Made by a program: the position numbers and the translations under genes. Below the pieces are notes generated by a model that was not told the origin of the DNA, ran no database searches, and saw nothing but the letters and a program-made list of their open reading frames with translations. From Campylorhamphus procurvoides (Eukaryota > Chordata > Aves > Passeriformes > Dendrocolaptidae): a DNA stretch of 64,000 nt. Below, piece after piece: positions 49,331 through 61,796 of the stretch (positions within the stretch are counted from its first letter, which is position 1; the number at the start of each line of letters is the position of its first letter). The stretch lies in NCBI GenBank assembly GCA_013396655.1, contig WBMV01003161.1, forward strand, positions 3,842,059 to 3,906,058, written 5' to 3'.

Positions 49331-52300
49331 TCTTCAGCAACTTGCAGCTACAGTCATAAAAGTATTGATTGCAGTGTGCTTTGACAGATGTGAGGTGTAT
49401 TTAAGAGAAATTGTGCCATAGATATTCTTTTACTTCAACTGCTGAATGAATGCTGTATGGATTCCAGATATATCCTTCTGGATTTCCCTGGGAGAGTCCT
49501 GTGGAATCTGCAAGATTGAAGAAACACCTTCTTCTCAGTTGTATTTTTAGTTTTCTTAGCATAGATCTCTTTGATTTTTTGTACCTGACTACAAAAGTGA
49601 TGAGGAATGGGAGAAAAAAGCAGGTTTTAGCCAACTTAGCAGTTTTCTTTGAGCCTTCCCTAAGTTGTAGACCTCAGCCAAGGTGATGTCTTCTAATTGA
49701 CTTCAGCAGGCTTTGATGGAGGGGCTGAGCACTGAAATTTTCTATACCTTGGGAATTATCTGTCTTGTCTTCTTGCTGGCATCTGAATGATTTCCCAGTA
49801 GTGAATTATTATTTTTAAGACCTTGTTAATTTGCAGTAGATTTGGGAACCCCAGCTGGTGGAAGCTGCTGGGAGCTGTGAGGGAGCTGTGGAGAAGTTCT
49901 CTCTTGCAGGATAGAAACTCTGGGGAAGTGGGAAACAGGGTGCTCACAGCAGATTTGGTTCTCACAGGTGGCTAGGGGACATGAAGTTTTCATATTCAGC
50001 CCTCAAATGACTTATATTTTCTTTAAATACTTATCCCACCCTTTGCTATCATGCAAGTTAAAATAGTTTTTATTAGACAGTAAATTCCATTTCTTCTTTT
50101 CTATATGCAGTTTTTAACCAGTCCATGTGCTCACCCTGAAGCATGAGGAAAAAGCTGGCAACTGTCTTAGGATAAGAAAAGAAAAAACTTTTTCATTTCA
50201 TTTAAAAAAAAAAATCTTAAAAAATCCATCAACTTGGAAAACCAATCAGCCTAATTACAGTCATCTCTTTCCTTAAGATCATGTGCTAGCTTGGAGAATG
50301 GCAGGGAAAAAAATGTGAGCAAGATCCAAAACTTGCATGAGAAGTGAGAGTAGTGAAATGAAATGGCAAAAGAATTATTCATAGTTTATTTCTCTGTGTT
50401 TGGCCTAAAGAACTGTGGCTCAGAGGGCTTTCATGGAGACAGGCACGCTGGCATTATGAAAAAAAAAGGCCAAAGTTCAACTCTATCTAAAGATTCCAAA
50501 GCTGTCATCAGATCAATGTATGCCTTACAGTGGAGCTTGCAAAAATCGTTTCCCAGCTAATATCCTCAAGGACAAGATGTGGTTTGACTTGGCTCTTCCA
50601 GGAGGCATCTTGATTGCTTTGGAAAGCAATATTTTAAAACAGGGCTGAGGGAGGGTGGTGCAGAGTTTTATTTTTAAAGCTCTGCAAATCACAACATCAG
50701 TCAGCCGTGAGGATGGAGACTCTCCTTCTTTCTTTAGAAAATGAATCTTGAAACTTCTATTTTATGCCTAATTGGGAATTTTTTTAATGAGTTTATGAAA
50801 ATCAGTCCGCCTTTCAAAATGGTTCAGGAGTTGTTTATGTTTGGGTTAGTGCAGCCTTCTGTTTGTTGGTTTCTACACTGCCATATAGAGGGATTTTGGA
50901 CCTTTTTTTGTCAACTTTTGCATTTGATCCATATGAAATAGACACTTAATGCTGTGTAAACAGATTAGCTAACAAATCTTATCAAAAGCTGCGTGGCAAG
51001 ATGCTGGATGCAACAATCCCATGGTTCAGTGTTCCTGTACTGGGGCATTGTGAATGCCAACAATTCACCTTATTTTTATCTTTTTCTTCCCCCAAAGCTG
51101 ATTGACACAGAAAATGCCAATGGTAAATAAATGTTCATGCTAGTTTATTTAAAGAGGAGCACAGGTTTTTTGTGTGCATCCCACAGGTTATTTAATAAGA
51201 TTTGTGCACCAGGCTCCCACACAGTGCTCACCCCCCGATGTGCAAATACGTGTTACGTGGCTACTTCTAAATGCAGGAGCCCCAGAGGACTAAAGCCTGT
51301 TTCTTTATTCAGTCTTGGTTATTACAACAGCAGAAAGGGATCTTACATTTTTAAAATCTCAGATCTTCTCCCCCGCCCCTACCATGGCAGCTCCAAGTGA
51401 TCACATGTGAATAATTACTAATAGAGGAGTGCCTGCTTTAGAATTCTCAGGAAAATGCTCACAGGTATGTTTTTGCACAAGAATCTCCACCAAGATCATT
51501 AAAGTAACAGGCAGCCATTGGAAAGCAGAGTTTTCTTTACTTTGTCCCAGCTGGAGGTTTGATCATAAGACAAATGTGTCTTGTAGTTGACTCCATTCAT
51601 GAAACAAAGTGTTGAAATCTGTCCCGTGCTTGACTCAGAAAGGGAGGAAATTCTGAATATCAGCACGGGGAATCAGAAAGAGCAGGTCCTGTCCAGCAAC
51701 CCTGTTGACCAGTTAAGGTATTGGTGGATTCTTATATTGGAACTGGGCAAGGCAAATTTGCAGAGCTAACATTTAGATATGCAAAAATATATAATGCAAA
51801 AATTCATGCAGCTTCAAGGAAACAACAAGGAGAAAATTCCTTTCTCTTCATATACGTCAGTACAAAGCCTATACTGCCACAAATCAACATTGATTTTTCC
51901 ATCTTTATAATAAAGTGGATTTCATCTGCCTTTTGGTAAGATGTGGAAATTCCTAGATGCCCCAGAGTGTGAATTAGCATGGGAAGTGTGACTATGAGAA
52001 AATGAAACGCATGTTTTTAATGACTCTGTTTCCTATAGGAACTTGGAATTGTGTTTATTTCACTTAGAAAAACTTTGAAACATGTTTTCTTCTGGCAGTC
52101 GCATACCAAACACAATCGTGGAAGTGTGCTGGTTTCACTTTCAGTCCTGGTGCTGTCAAATTACCTCAGGGTGTAGTTTCCTGAATCCCTGGAGCTGTGT
52201 CTTTGTCCCCCTGTAATCACACTTGTCCCAGGCATGAGCTCAAAGTAGTGTCCAGCCTACTGTGTCATTGGTTAAAGTAAAAATCAACCTGGAATCCGGC

Positions 52301-52539
52301 TAAAGTTGCTAGAGATCCTGAAAAGAAGACAATTTGCCACTTGACAAGATATGTTTTTATAGTAATTTTTCTGAGGGCATCTTCAGCTTATTGGTTTAAA
52401 GGATGCTTGTCCTCCAGATCCTGGTGTTTCATCATCTGGGGAAAGTAGAAAAACAGATTTTGTAAGACTCAGCAGCTTGAACAAAGATACACTCAACAAT
52501 AAAAAATGCAGCCTTAAAGGCATGGGAATCTTTCATTTA
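49331..52539. other. non-coding unique sequence, no gene seen
   Basis: Unique AT-rich DNA with short open frames only. A-rich runs near 50200-50220 and 50459-50467. No element was recognised. Confidence 0.55.
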
Positions 52540-52700
52540 GTGTCCAGGCAATGATACTGGGCTGATGGTTGTAATTGTTTATCACCCTTTAATGTGATCA
52601 ATACAGGAGCTGACCACGGGGTGCTCCTTCAATGCCATTGATTGGAGCAGCTCCGACTGACAGTCGCTGCGTGTACACTACAGCTCCAGCAACACATTAA
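52540..52700. promoter_or_regulatory. enhancer-like block with a palindrome cluster
   Basis: Within 52622-52666 lie three perfect odd palindromes: TCAATG-C-CATTGA (52629-52641), GGAGC-A-GCTCC (52644-52654) and CGACTG-A-CAGTCG (52654-52666). TGCTCC (52622-52627) and GGAGCA (52644-52649) bracket the first. Upstream are GTAATTGTTTATC and GTGATCAATA, and the cluster includes CCATTGATTGG (SOX/PBX-like) and TGACAG (TALE homeodomain-like). Two CpGs survive in the last palindrome. Role as an enhancer is inferred from motifs only. Confidence 0.3.
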
Positions 52701-53095
52701 CATGCCTTCTGAATAGCTGAGGAGATTGAGACTCAGAGGATGCTATTCTTCACTGATTTACAGCCCTTGCAGTGGTCCTGAGGCTACATGGGATGTAGAT
52801 CAATGGAGAAGCTGGCCTAGGTGATCAACTATTCCATTACAGAGAAACATTTCCATTTTGGTGTATTTACAGTATAATGCACTTAATTCCTCAGCTGTTT
52901 CCTCTAAAGAGAAGTTGGGGTGCAACACTGGGATTAAAAAATAAACACGCCTATTTGTTCTTTGAGCACATTGACTTACAGAGTCGTTACTTGTGCTTTT
53001 CGTAGTGTCTGAGTTAGCACAAGTGCACAAACATTAGGAAAGCAATCCTGGCAAACTCCCTGTTGACTGACATCAGTTCCCTGTGAGTCCCTTAC
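52701..53095. other. non-coding unique sequence
   Basis: Unique DNA on the downstream (minus-strand) side of the exon-like segment. A 76-codon minus-strand frame at 52800-53030 overlaps the end of the neighbouring frame and shows no motif. Confidence 0.5.
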
Positions 53096-53203
53096 GTGTA
53101 TACTCTGCACACTCTGCACCTGCTGACTTGTGCTTGGAAGGTTATTCTCATGGGTGGTCTGCGAACCCTCCTGCTCAGATTGCTGCTGTCCAGCAGGAAG
53201 GTC
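53096..53203 (-). other. exon-like Q/S-rich segment, 108 bases, in-phase
   Basis: On the minus strand, ACTGTTTTCAG precedes 108 bases (36 codons, same phase at both ends), followed by GTAAGG. A branch-point-like ATTACTCAA sits about 25 bases upstream of the acceptor. The frame encodes a hydrophilic, low-complexity peptide rich in Gln, Ser, Glu and Thr, such as GQQQSEQEG and STSQQVQSVQS, the texture of disordered regions in transcription factors and co-regulators. I cannot name the protein. A second frame is also open across the segment, which weakens the case. It could be a cassette exon of a gene whose introns fill this window, a lncRNA exon, or chance. Confidence 0.3.
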
Positions 53204-54535
53204 CTGAAAACAGTTTGCTTTGAGTAATTTCAAGCTGCAGTTGGGCAAGGTGCTCTCATTGGATCTATGTAGTGGTAGGAACCTGCAAACAGCTGGTTTC
53301 ATGGCAGTGCTCAGCCTGTGGCACAGGGGCAGGAGTTTGGTGGTTGAGGATGACTAAAGCTGCTTTATCTGCTCTGATCTGGGAGCAGATTCAGTCTTTG
53401 TTCCCCCCAGGATCACAAAGCAGAGTTGTGTTTTTGCACCTTATAAGTTTATTCTGTAATTTTATTCTTTTTTCATTTTCTTTGACAATGAGTATAAATA
53501 GTGGTAGCAAATTTCCTATGAAGAAGCAGCTGCCATTACACTCTCTCTCAAGCCCTCACCATTAATCAAGCTCAATGAATGAATGGTAATGGCTCAGTTG
53601 TTTATTGACTGCCATTGGGTTTCTCCTCAGCCTATGCATGATGCTTGTCTGGATTAGTGTTAGAGTCTACCAAATAATCTATTAACACTTCAGGCTATTG
53701 ACAGACCATCTTGAAACACTTTTAAGTTATGTTTGTGGGAGTCTAGGAAAAAATTACTATTGGAGTTGAGGAAAAAAAAAATGCTCCCCTCTCACCCTGC
53801 CCAGTATAATTGATTTTTGTGCACTGGACAAATCAAAACAATTAGAATAACATTGTGGCTGCCACTGGTTGTGAAGCAAGTTTGTGCATGGCCTACAACG
53901 CTGGATACTCTTCTTCCCCATGTCCCAGAGCAGTTTTCAACAGGTCTGCAGGTTATCACTGCAAAAAGTCACAGGATGTCCCCTCCCTGACCACTGGGAG
54001 GGGCAGGTCTTGCACCAATGCTAGCATAGGGAAAATGCTGAGATTTTGTTGGTGCTGCTGCCACCAATCTTGGCTGATTAAAGAACAAATAATGAAAGGT
54101 ACACATGCCTGACCACGGGTGCTGATGTAATCATGGGTTCTGTTTACTATGCGCATTTTCAAAGCTGGCCTGTGTCAAAGTTAGAGCCGTGGTACAGAGT
54201 TGCCCAGAGCATGAAAAAGCAGCTGTCCTACATCAAAAGAGTTTTGTTTCTGTTTTTCTTTTCTTTGTTCTTCTTACCTCCTCAAATCACTAATCACAGG
54301 CACAGAGGTGCAATCTGCCCATGGCTGTATCTATAGACTCCCTCTGACTCGGAGTGAGAGATTATACAGTGGGACCTGAACCTTGCCTTAGTTTTATATT
54401 TCATTCCGGAAAAGAAGAAAAAAAGAAACACCAAACTAAACAAAGAACTAGTCAGAGCTCCAATAAATTATTTCTGTGCACCTACACCTTGAAAATACGT
54501 TGTGTTCCTACTTCTTTGTGTTGGTGTCTCAGACG
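53204..54535. other. non-coding unique sequence, no gene seen
   Basis: Unique sequence. T-rich pyrimidine tracts near 53445-53480 and 54240-54275. No gene was recognised. Confidence 0.55.
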
Positions 54536-54610
54536 CTAATTGCCTAATTAACAAGCTGACATGATCTCCACTGCTGAATAATTGAGCAAATTAGGGTAGT
54601 GCTACATGTG
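54536..54610. promoter_or_regulatory. possible homeodomain-site cluster
   Basis: GCTAATTGCCTAATTAAC starts the block, followed by AATAATTGAGCAAATTAGGG within 40 bases. That gives at least four TAAT-type cores with regular spacing in otherwise non-repetitive DNA. Enhancer function is inferred only. Confidence 0.22.
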
Positions 54611-56863
54611 TGTTATTTGAAGGACATGCTTCAGCTGGGATTTCCTTCAGCATCACCTATCTGTGGAAATCTAATGAAACTGCTTTGTATTAAGTGCTTG
54701 TGATGATGTTTCTGACCTTTTGTGCTTCCTCTCCATTCTTGGATAAAGCGCCTGCATTTTGGACTCACTTGCCATGCATGTAAATCACTGTAAGTGGCAA
54801 AATGACTTTTTCTTGATTTGACAGAGAGCACTAATATTGTGCCTTTGTTCCCTACACTACTGAATATGAGCTGGCTAACTATACATACTGTGAGAGCTAT
54901 TGTATCACGCTGTTAAAACCTAAGGAGCTTTTTATTGGACTTTCATGCTAAATAACTTTAAAGGTACCGCCTGATGCTTTTATATAAATTATAAATGTTT
55001 TAAAAAGGCATCACAAAAAAAACTTTAATAGCACAGTTTCCCACTGCGGTGTCTCATGCTACGTAAACTTTTGGTTACGACTATTTATTCCTTATCCCAC
55101 CAATGACAGTCTGTTACAGGGGATTCAATTACAGTTATTTATTCAGCTGGAATAAAAGATTTCTTTAGATATTTAGTCTTGGAGCATTCATTCTCATTTT
55201 GAAGGTTTGGTGGGAAACACCCACAAATATTTTTGTAGCAGGCCCCCAGATAGTGGTTGTGAAAGGTGGCATAAAGACCAACATAAAATAAAATCACTGC
55301 AGTTTTGGAGAGGAACACAGAGTTTTCCATGCGTTTGATCTTGCTCAGGTTTACGTGGAGTTGTGAAACAACCAGCTCTGGTGTTCAGAACTGCATGAAT
55401 ATGAGGAGTGCAGACCTGCAGCAGATCTGGAAGGAGGGGTTCTGAAGGGAAGTGTGGTTTTCCATCTGAAACAGGAACCCAGTGCCTGATGCATCTGCTG
55501 AAGGAGCCCTGGTAAATTTGTAAAGTGTAGTAACAACACAGCCCATCACCTGGACCCCATAACTGCAGCTTTTGTGGTGGCTCAGGCTAACAAGGATCTC
55601 CTAAAAGTAGTTTCCCTGAGGTTTGAGGGAGGTCCCACTCTGAAGGCAGGGAGTAGAGCTGGGTGGTCAGTGTCTTTCTGCCAGCCCCCATGGTCCATCC
55701 CCTCCCAGTGGAACTTGGCTGGGGGTGAAGGTGGATCATTTCTGTACTGCTGGGTTTGGTGGTGAGGCCTCTGGTGAACGGTGATAAAACTGGAAGACAC
55801 AGAAAAGCTCATTGCCAAATATTTGCATAAACACTGGCCAAGGTGGTTTTGTGATTTCAGCAACAAAGGAGACCTGTGAGGTAGCGGGGTGTTTGATTCT
55901 AAATAAGGGTTGTTCCTCGAATAGGTAGTTATTTGCTGTATGTAACTCCTGTTACTATCAGCTGTGTGTGGTTTTACAGTACATTGCAGATCAAAGTATT
56001 ATTTCTGATGGCCTTGAAACTGCTGCCTGGAGTGAGATAATATCTGCAAATGATGCATTGTAACTGTTGACACGGGAAAACTGTTTTGCAATCTAGTACA
56101 GCAAAAACAAATTAAAAAAGCAATCTCAGAACTTGCGAATGTAACAATCCTGCAAATATTATCTCTCTTTGCCTTTGTGTTTATTCATACATTTGTAAAT
56201 GCCAAAATGTCTTTTATCTGCCCTTTCTCAAGGGCAGATCCCTAGTGTCATAGTAATTGAAAATTAAGAATTTACAGTATCGTAATTAAATTCTACCCTT
56301 TGAACTCCTGTAGACTCTAGCTGCATATTAACAACCTCCCACTCAGATCATGAGTGGCAAGAAGTATTTTGAACACCAACTGCTGCAAGATAACATAACA
56401 AGCTCTGACAGCTTCCTAATTGCCAAACTACCCACTAGTTAAAAACTCTTTTATACTGTAGCAATTCTCTTCCTTGCACATAAGTCAAAAGGTATAACTA
56501 ATTTGTCCTTTAATTGATATCTATATTGCTGTTTAAATAAAGGGCACATACTCCACCAATATGCCTAAGTATTAATTTGTCACCTATGAACTGAATTTGG
56601 AAAATAATTGGAATGACTGCAAAGAATTTTTTTCATTGATTTTTATCAGTTTTACCAGGAAACATTAGTTTCTGATTTGATCATTAGTCATGATTAGTGA
56701 CTGGCAAATCACGTGAAGTGATCCTAAGCAAAGCTGAAGTTCAGGTGCTTCTGTACATACAAAGGATTCCCACCAGTCCCTGTCCCGGTGCCCATTGCTG
56801 GGTTGCAAATCAATAAATAACTAATCCTAAGGAAAGGCTGCAGAGCCACGGTGTGGGCAGACA
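54611..56863. other. non-coding unique sequence, no gene seen
   Basis: AT-rich unique DNA with a GC-richer patch near 55.6-55.75 kb. Frames are under 95 codons. Nothing was recognised. Confidence 0.55.
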
Positions 56864-57079
56864 GTGCCTGAAGAACAGCAAAGGGAACTGAGTGCTGGCT
56901 GCAGCACAACACCGGTTGTAGTTTCTAAGCCCATCGGGGTTATAGTGGTGGCTCAGCAGCAGCTGGTTCCCCACACCAAGGGTGGGATCATGGCACTGCC
57001 CCAGACCCCTCCAAAACTGGCCCCCTGCCCGGCACCCATTGCCATCTCTCTTCTTTTCCTGCTGCTGGTTATAATTTAG
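56864..57079 (+). other. 71-codon open frame with hydrophobic C-terminal tail, doubtful
   Basis: The frame starts MPEEQQRELSAG and ends in a run of hydrophobic residues (Ile-Ser-Leu-Leu-Phe-Leu-Leu-Leu-Val-Ile-Ile) just before the stop, preceded by a Pro/Ala/Cys-rich stretch. That layout would suit a tail-anchored small protein. The local GC content is higher than around it. I know no matching family, see no promoter, and regard chance as more likely than not. Confidence 0.1.
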
Positions 57080-59099
57080 GGGAAAAAATAAAGAAAAAGG
57101 AGGTTCTGGTGGCTTGCCAGTTTGGAAGGAAGAGTGGGAAGGTGATATGGAAGCTGCTGTAACTAGATTTTCAGCACAGACACAAAAAGCGAATTCTGGA
57201 TGGGTCTGAAGGTGGAAGAGGGTAAAAACAGGATGTTCTGCTCTTAGGAGTGAAGTTATTTACAGAAGAGACAGGGACACGCAGAAGATGCTCCCAGGAC
57301 TGCTGTGCAGCCTCTCTGAAGGAGGCAGCTTGCAGAGATCAATACACGTGTCTGCCTGAAGCGCTGCTGGAGGAATGTGCATCCTCCCAGGGCTATTAAT
57401 GAAAATGCTGTGGGTTGCCGAACAACTTCTGTCTTTCTGTTCTTTAGCACTTTGTGATCGTGTCATGATTGAAGTCTTTCCTTAAACTGCATACAGAGGA
57501 GGTGGGAGACCACTAATGAGGCTGGTTTGGGGACATTCCTCATGCTGTGTAAATACCCCTCAGAGAACTTATTGCAGGCAAAGATAGTAAATGCCGGTTT
57601 CATTTCTGTTTTGCTCTTTTGTTCAATACCCAGAATGAATTTAATGCGAATGTTGCCTTCAGTGCATGTAAATAGAATGTGATATTTTGATGTTGATGAC
57701 TAAAATTCCCTACATTATTCAGGTGGCTAAAGGTGCAGGCAAGCACTTCAGAGAGCACCACTGTGTACCTCGCTCCATCAAAGCTCCAGCAAGAGCAGGG
57801 GTTCCAATGAACTCACATGTCCTATCTGTACCTGAGATGCACTCCATCCTCCTCTGCCTCTCCTGATGCAGCAAACAGAGCCAGTGCCTGACACGAATCT
57901 TTTCCCTTCAACAATACCACATCCTTTGCATGCATTCCTTTAATGATCACCACTGAATTCAAACTGCTTGCATTCAGTCACTGAGTGGCACAACAGATCT
58001 ATGCTGTTAAAGCACACAAACAAATTTGAGTTCTCTGAGGCACAAAAGAGGACTCTAAAGATGTTTTTCAAAATTTTTTTTCATGATTCAGTTTCTCAAA
58101 ATGGTAGGGCAGAACATTATCGATCTAGCTAAGAACTGTCTCCCCACAGCAGAAAAGTAACAAGCTACCCAGAACCAGAATATAGTGAATTGAGTGTAAG
58201 TTATTCAAGAGAATCATTAGTTAAAACTTTAAATTATTTTAAATTAAACATTTTTTTTTCTTTGTAAGGAATTTCTGGGTCATTTTTTTAACCCTGTCTG
58301 AGCTGCCTCCAACTCAGGGCTGTAGCAATGAGGAAAAGTGTAATTGATAAGAATGCCTATCTGTCATTATAATAGTTTTAATAAGCTGCATTGCTAGTGA
58401 GAAATTCCTTTGCATGCTTACTTTTCCACCAAAAAAAGACAGAAAATATTGGTGCAGTGTAATAGGAGAAGAATGGCTGGCAATCTTTGAGACTTCAGTA
58501 AACATTCACTCATGCCAAATGAGTAGGCTTGTTTAATGAGAGTAAACCAAAAGCTGAAATACAGTCCTGATGTAGATTAGAGTGTGGAGAGGAACAGTAG
58601 ATGCTCACTCAAGTAACACACCTACACATGCATGTTCTGGGATGAATATTATCCTGAGTGGCACTGAATATTGACCTGCATGTTACTGTTCTGCACAGGA
58701 TGTTGTATGTGATGTGTGCAGGGACCAGTTCACTGGTCTGATTACAGAAAATCTAATGAAAGTTATTTCTGTGCCTCCCAAAAGAAGGACTATTTCTATA
58801 TAATACAGAGCAGGAAGTTTATATTCATGTGGTTTCCCCACTGCCTCTTTGTTTGCTTTGGACCCTTTTGAAATCTTTCCTTCTGCAGATTGTATTAAAC
58901 TCCTTATGTGAAAGATGCCTTAATGTCTTTGCGGGGTGACAAGTTGGTCATGGCCCATCAAAATCACTCTCAGAATAAAACTGGTAGAAGCAGGTGGAGG
59001 GAGGGAAGTGGGCAGATACCACTGGTTTGTTGAAAAACCAATTCTCCCTGCTTCTCTGGATACAACCACCTGCCTTTCATATCGACTGCTGAAATGTTC
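57080..59099. other. non-coding unique sequence, no gene seen
   Basis: Unique sequence with short T runs near 58.07 and 58.25 kb. No element or gene was recognised. Confidence 0.55.
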
Positions 59100-59440
59100 T
59101 GTAATTGTGTAAAAGGGACCTCTAGACAGAAATCTATTTTTTGTTCGTCCTCTCCTTTGTATTAAGTGAGCTCTTTTGTAATGTTACTTTTTATAGCCTA
59201 TAATCACGGTAATTATGTTTTGTTGAATCTTTCACAGTAGTCTAACATTTAGTAACATTTATCTCACTGTGCTGGGACTTGAAATCTTCCCTGCCATCAG
59301 ATGCTAATACGGTTATATTGTTGTGGCAATATGGGAGCTAAGCCTAAGTGCAGTTGTTACTGGCTACTGTTGTTACCTTTGCAAATTACTTCTGGTAATT
59401 CCAAGTAGCTGAATTCCGAAGGTCAGTGCTAAGCAAACCA
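59100..59440. promoter_or_regulatory. possible enhancer-like block
   Basis: A long stretch with no low complexity and several factor-type sites: TAATCACGGTAATTATG (near 59200), GATGCTAATACGG (near 59300) and GCAAATTACTTC (near 59380). Texture resembles conserved non-coding DNA, but nothing in this window alone proves it. Confidence 0.15.
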
Positions 59441-60760
59441 TGAAGAGGATATGAGCAATAGATATGTTTAAATATCCAAGTAAAACACACAGTTGTTGGG
59501 ATTGCTAATGCATTGGTCAGCCTCCAGCAATCAACAGGGCTCGCTTTCTGCATTGTGTTCATTGCGATGATTATTTTTTGTTGAGGGTCCCCTCATGTGC
59601 TTTTTCAACAGAATGCATATGTGTCCAAAGCAAACTCACCCAGAGACATTCTCCTAAATGCTTATATTGATATAGCCTTGCCAGCTTATTTCTATAAATG
59701 CTGGACTAGAAAGCATCTTGGTATCATCAGCTCCACAAAAGGAGGTATCTCAAAGAAAAGAAGTTTGGAGAATTAACACTGTGGTTTCTGTGACATGCTC
59801 TGGGAGAGGGAAATGCATATCCCATTCTCTCCCTGTCATCTGCTCACTTGCTCTCCCATTTTATGACAGGTATTGCACTCTGTGCTGTAAACAATCCCCA
59901 TTGAACTCAATCGAGGCACTTCCAGACAACAGCAGAACTTACACCAACCATTTATTTCTTGATATGTTTCTGCAGCCCAGCCTGCTGTCACCATTCCAGG
60001 GCAATATCCTCAGCTGGCAAAAGTCAGCTGGGTACATTTGTGTCACTTAGGATGTACCCTGTAATAAATGTACCTTTATGAAATGTCTGTTGGGTTGGCA
60101 GGTGCTTGAGCTGGTTTTTCAGAAATCACAGACCCTGTGAGATGTGACAGGCCCCAGATCATGTCTGCTACTCGTAGCTCAGTAAGTTACAGCATGGACC
60201 TTAGTGGTTTGATGTTCACATCAGGCTGCAATAAGCTGGAGTAAGACTGATCAAATGACTGATATTTAGCTAAAAGCATCGCTGCTACTTCTTTTTCTCT
60301 TCCTGGTACAGCCTTTTCTCAGATGCTCATTAGCTGGGAAATGTAGTCCCTACAGCCTGTGCCCTGAGGCGAATCCTGTGATACACCCTGTGCACTGAAC
60401 AGGGAGAGATTGTTCAGCAGGAGAGCAAAGTGAGCAGTGATACTCCCGCTGTAAAGAGGATGCCACAACAATGGTTCAGAGCAAGATCATTTCAAGCTTT
60501 TGTGGGTTTTGTGTGACAGAACTGAAAGCCCTTTGAAGTTTTCTATATTTCCATGTGGACTCCACAAGTCCATGTTGCACCCAGGAGTGGTGGCCAGGGG
60601 GCAGCTCCTCTTAACTTTTCAAGGCAGCCCAAAAGCTCAGAGAGGTGACTTGACATCTTGTGTAATTGTAAATTATATTTAAACTGCTGTAAAGGTAAAT
60701 GGGTTTCAATGAAGGCAGGTTGCCATGGGTTGCGTATGCTGTGTCATGACTGTTTATCTC
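59441..60760. other. non-coding unique sequence, no gene seen
   Basis: Unique sequence. A 110-codon plus-strand frame at 59718-60050 has no motif or splice-like boundary that I recognise. Confidence 0.55.
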
Positions 60761-60802
60761 AATGATCCTTGTGGGTCCCTTCCAGCTCAGCATATTCTGT
60801 GA
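60761..60802 (+). mobile_element. CR1 LINE, very short 3' tail
   Basis: ATGATCCTTGTGGGTCCCTT, CCAGCTCAGCATATTCTGTGA-type sequence follows the last 40 bases of the same CR1 type found at 19.9-20.0 kb. Only one tail unit is left. Sequence to the left does not match CR1 by eye, so this is either an extreme 5' truncation or an older copy whose body has decayed. Confidence 0.75.
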
Positions 60803-61777
60803 GAAGAAGTGTCTCATCACCTTTTGCAGCTCCTCCAGGCATCAAGTTGGTGTCTCTTCACCAAGAGGTTGTTCCTTCTCCAGGCTTTTATGGACTTGTC
60901 ATCCTTTCTGCCTGGAGACACCACCATTTCTCCCTGTAGGTTTTAGTTTTGACTCCAGGAGAGGGAAGGCAAACTTCATGCTCCCTTTTAGCTACTGTGG
61001 GGAGCATGAGAACTTGTGACATGATCTTTGGAGTAGAGCTCTGAGGAAACACAGGACAGGGAGCCCTGAGATGTAACCACAGTAGATGATTTTGTTGTTG
61101 TTAGGACACTGTTCATCTGCTGCTGACACTTGCAGGAAGAGCCTGGTGGTGCTCTGGGATAGAAGACTTTCTTTCCCCTGGAATAGCTGGCTTGGCATGA
61201 AATCTCCCAGTGCTTTGCTCACCAAGAGAGTCCCCGTGCCTCCAAATTTTAAAAAAGAGCAATAACGTGTGCAGCATCTGATTGCAGAGCTTTGTGCTGC
61301 AACAAACTTGTAATATGAGAAAACCCATTATTGATTTCTAGTGCTATTGAAGTTTCTTTGCCTTCCCACCACTCTGCTTCAGTGCTTGTGACAAGCAATT
61401 GGCTCTCAGGTCCCGGAGCAGGAACAAGAAAGACAAATCCAATACAGGATTTGAGCATCAGTGTAAGGCTTGGGCAAAATTCAGGTACCTGTGTCTGAAA
61501 TTGCATCTCTGAAGGCTCATCCAGCCACCTGCTCTGGGGGTGCCTAAATGCTTTGGTTGAACAGCACTCCTCCAGTGAGTGGATAAAATGTGCCAGTACT
61601 TGGGGAAGCAGGGTCCAGAATCCAGGGCTTCTGCCTTCCCAGAGGTAGTTATCAGCTTTCCTGTTATCTCCACTACCCAGCAGCACTGGGGACACCTGGC
61701 CCTCTGCTTTGCTGGCTGAATACTTGAGCTGCAAAATTTCTGTGCAATTAAAAGGAAAGCTCCAGCACCAGCAGCTT
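60803..61777. other. non-coding unique sequence, no gene seen
   Basis: A 161-codon minus-strand frame at 61249-61734 shows no domain. A second minus-strand frame overlaps it, as expected for GC-richer chance frames. No repeat was recognised. Confidence 0.55.
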
Positions 61778-61796
61778 TTTAGCTTTAAAAGCTAAA
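61778..61796. repeat. near-perfect palindrome, 9-bp arms
   Basis: TTTAGCTTT and AAAGCTAAA are exact complements around a single central A. No recognised gene or element boundary lies next to it. Confidence 0.65.

Noticed and set aside
61249..61734. 161-codon minus-strand open frame
   Set aside because: Overlapped by a second minus-strand frame, no motif or signal; most likely chance.
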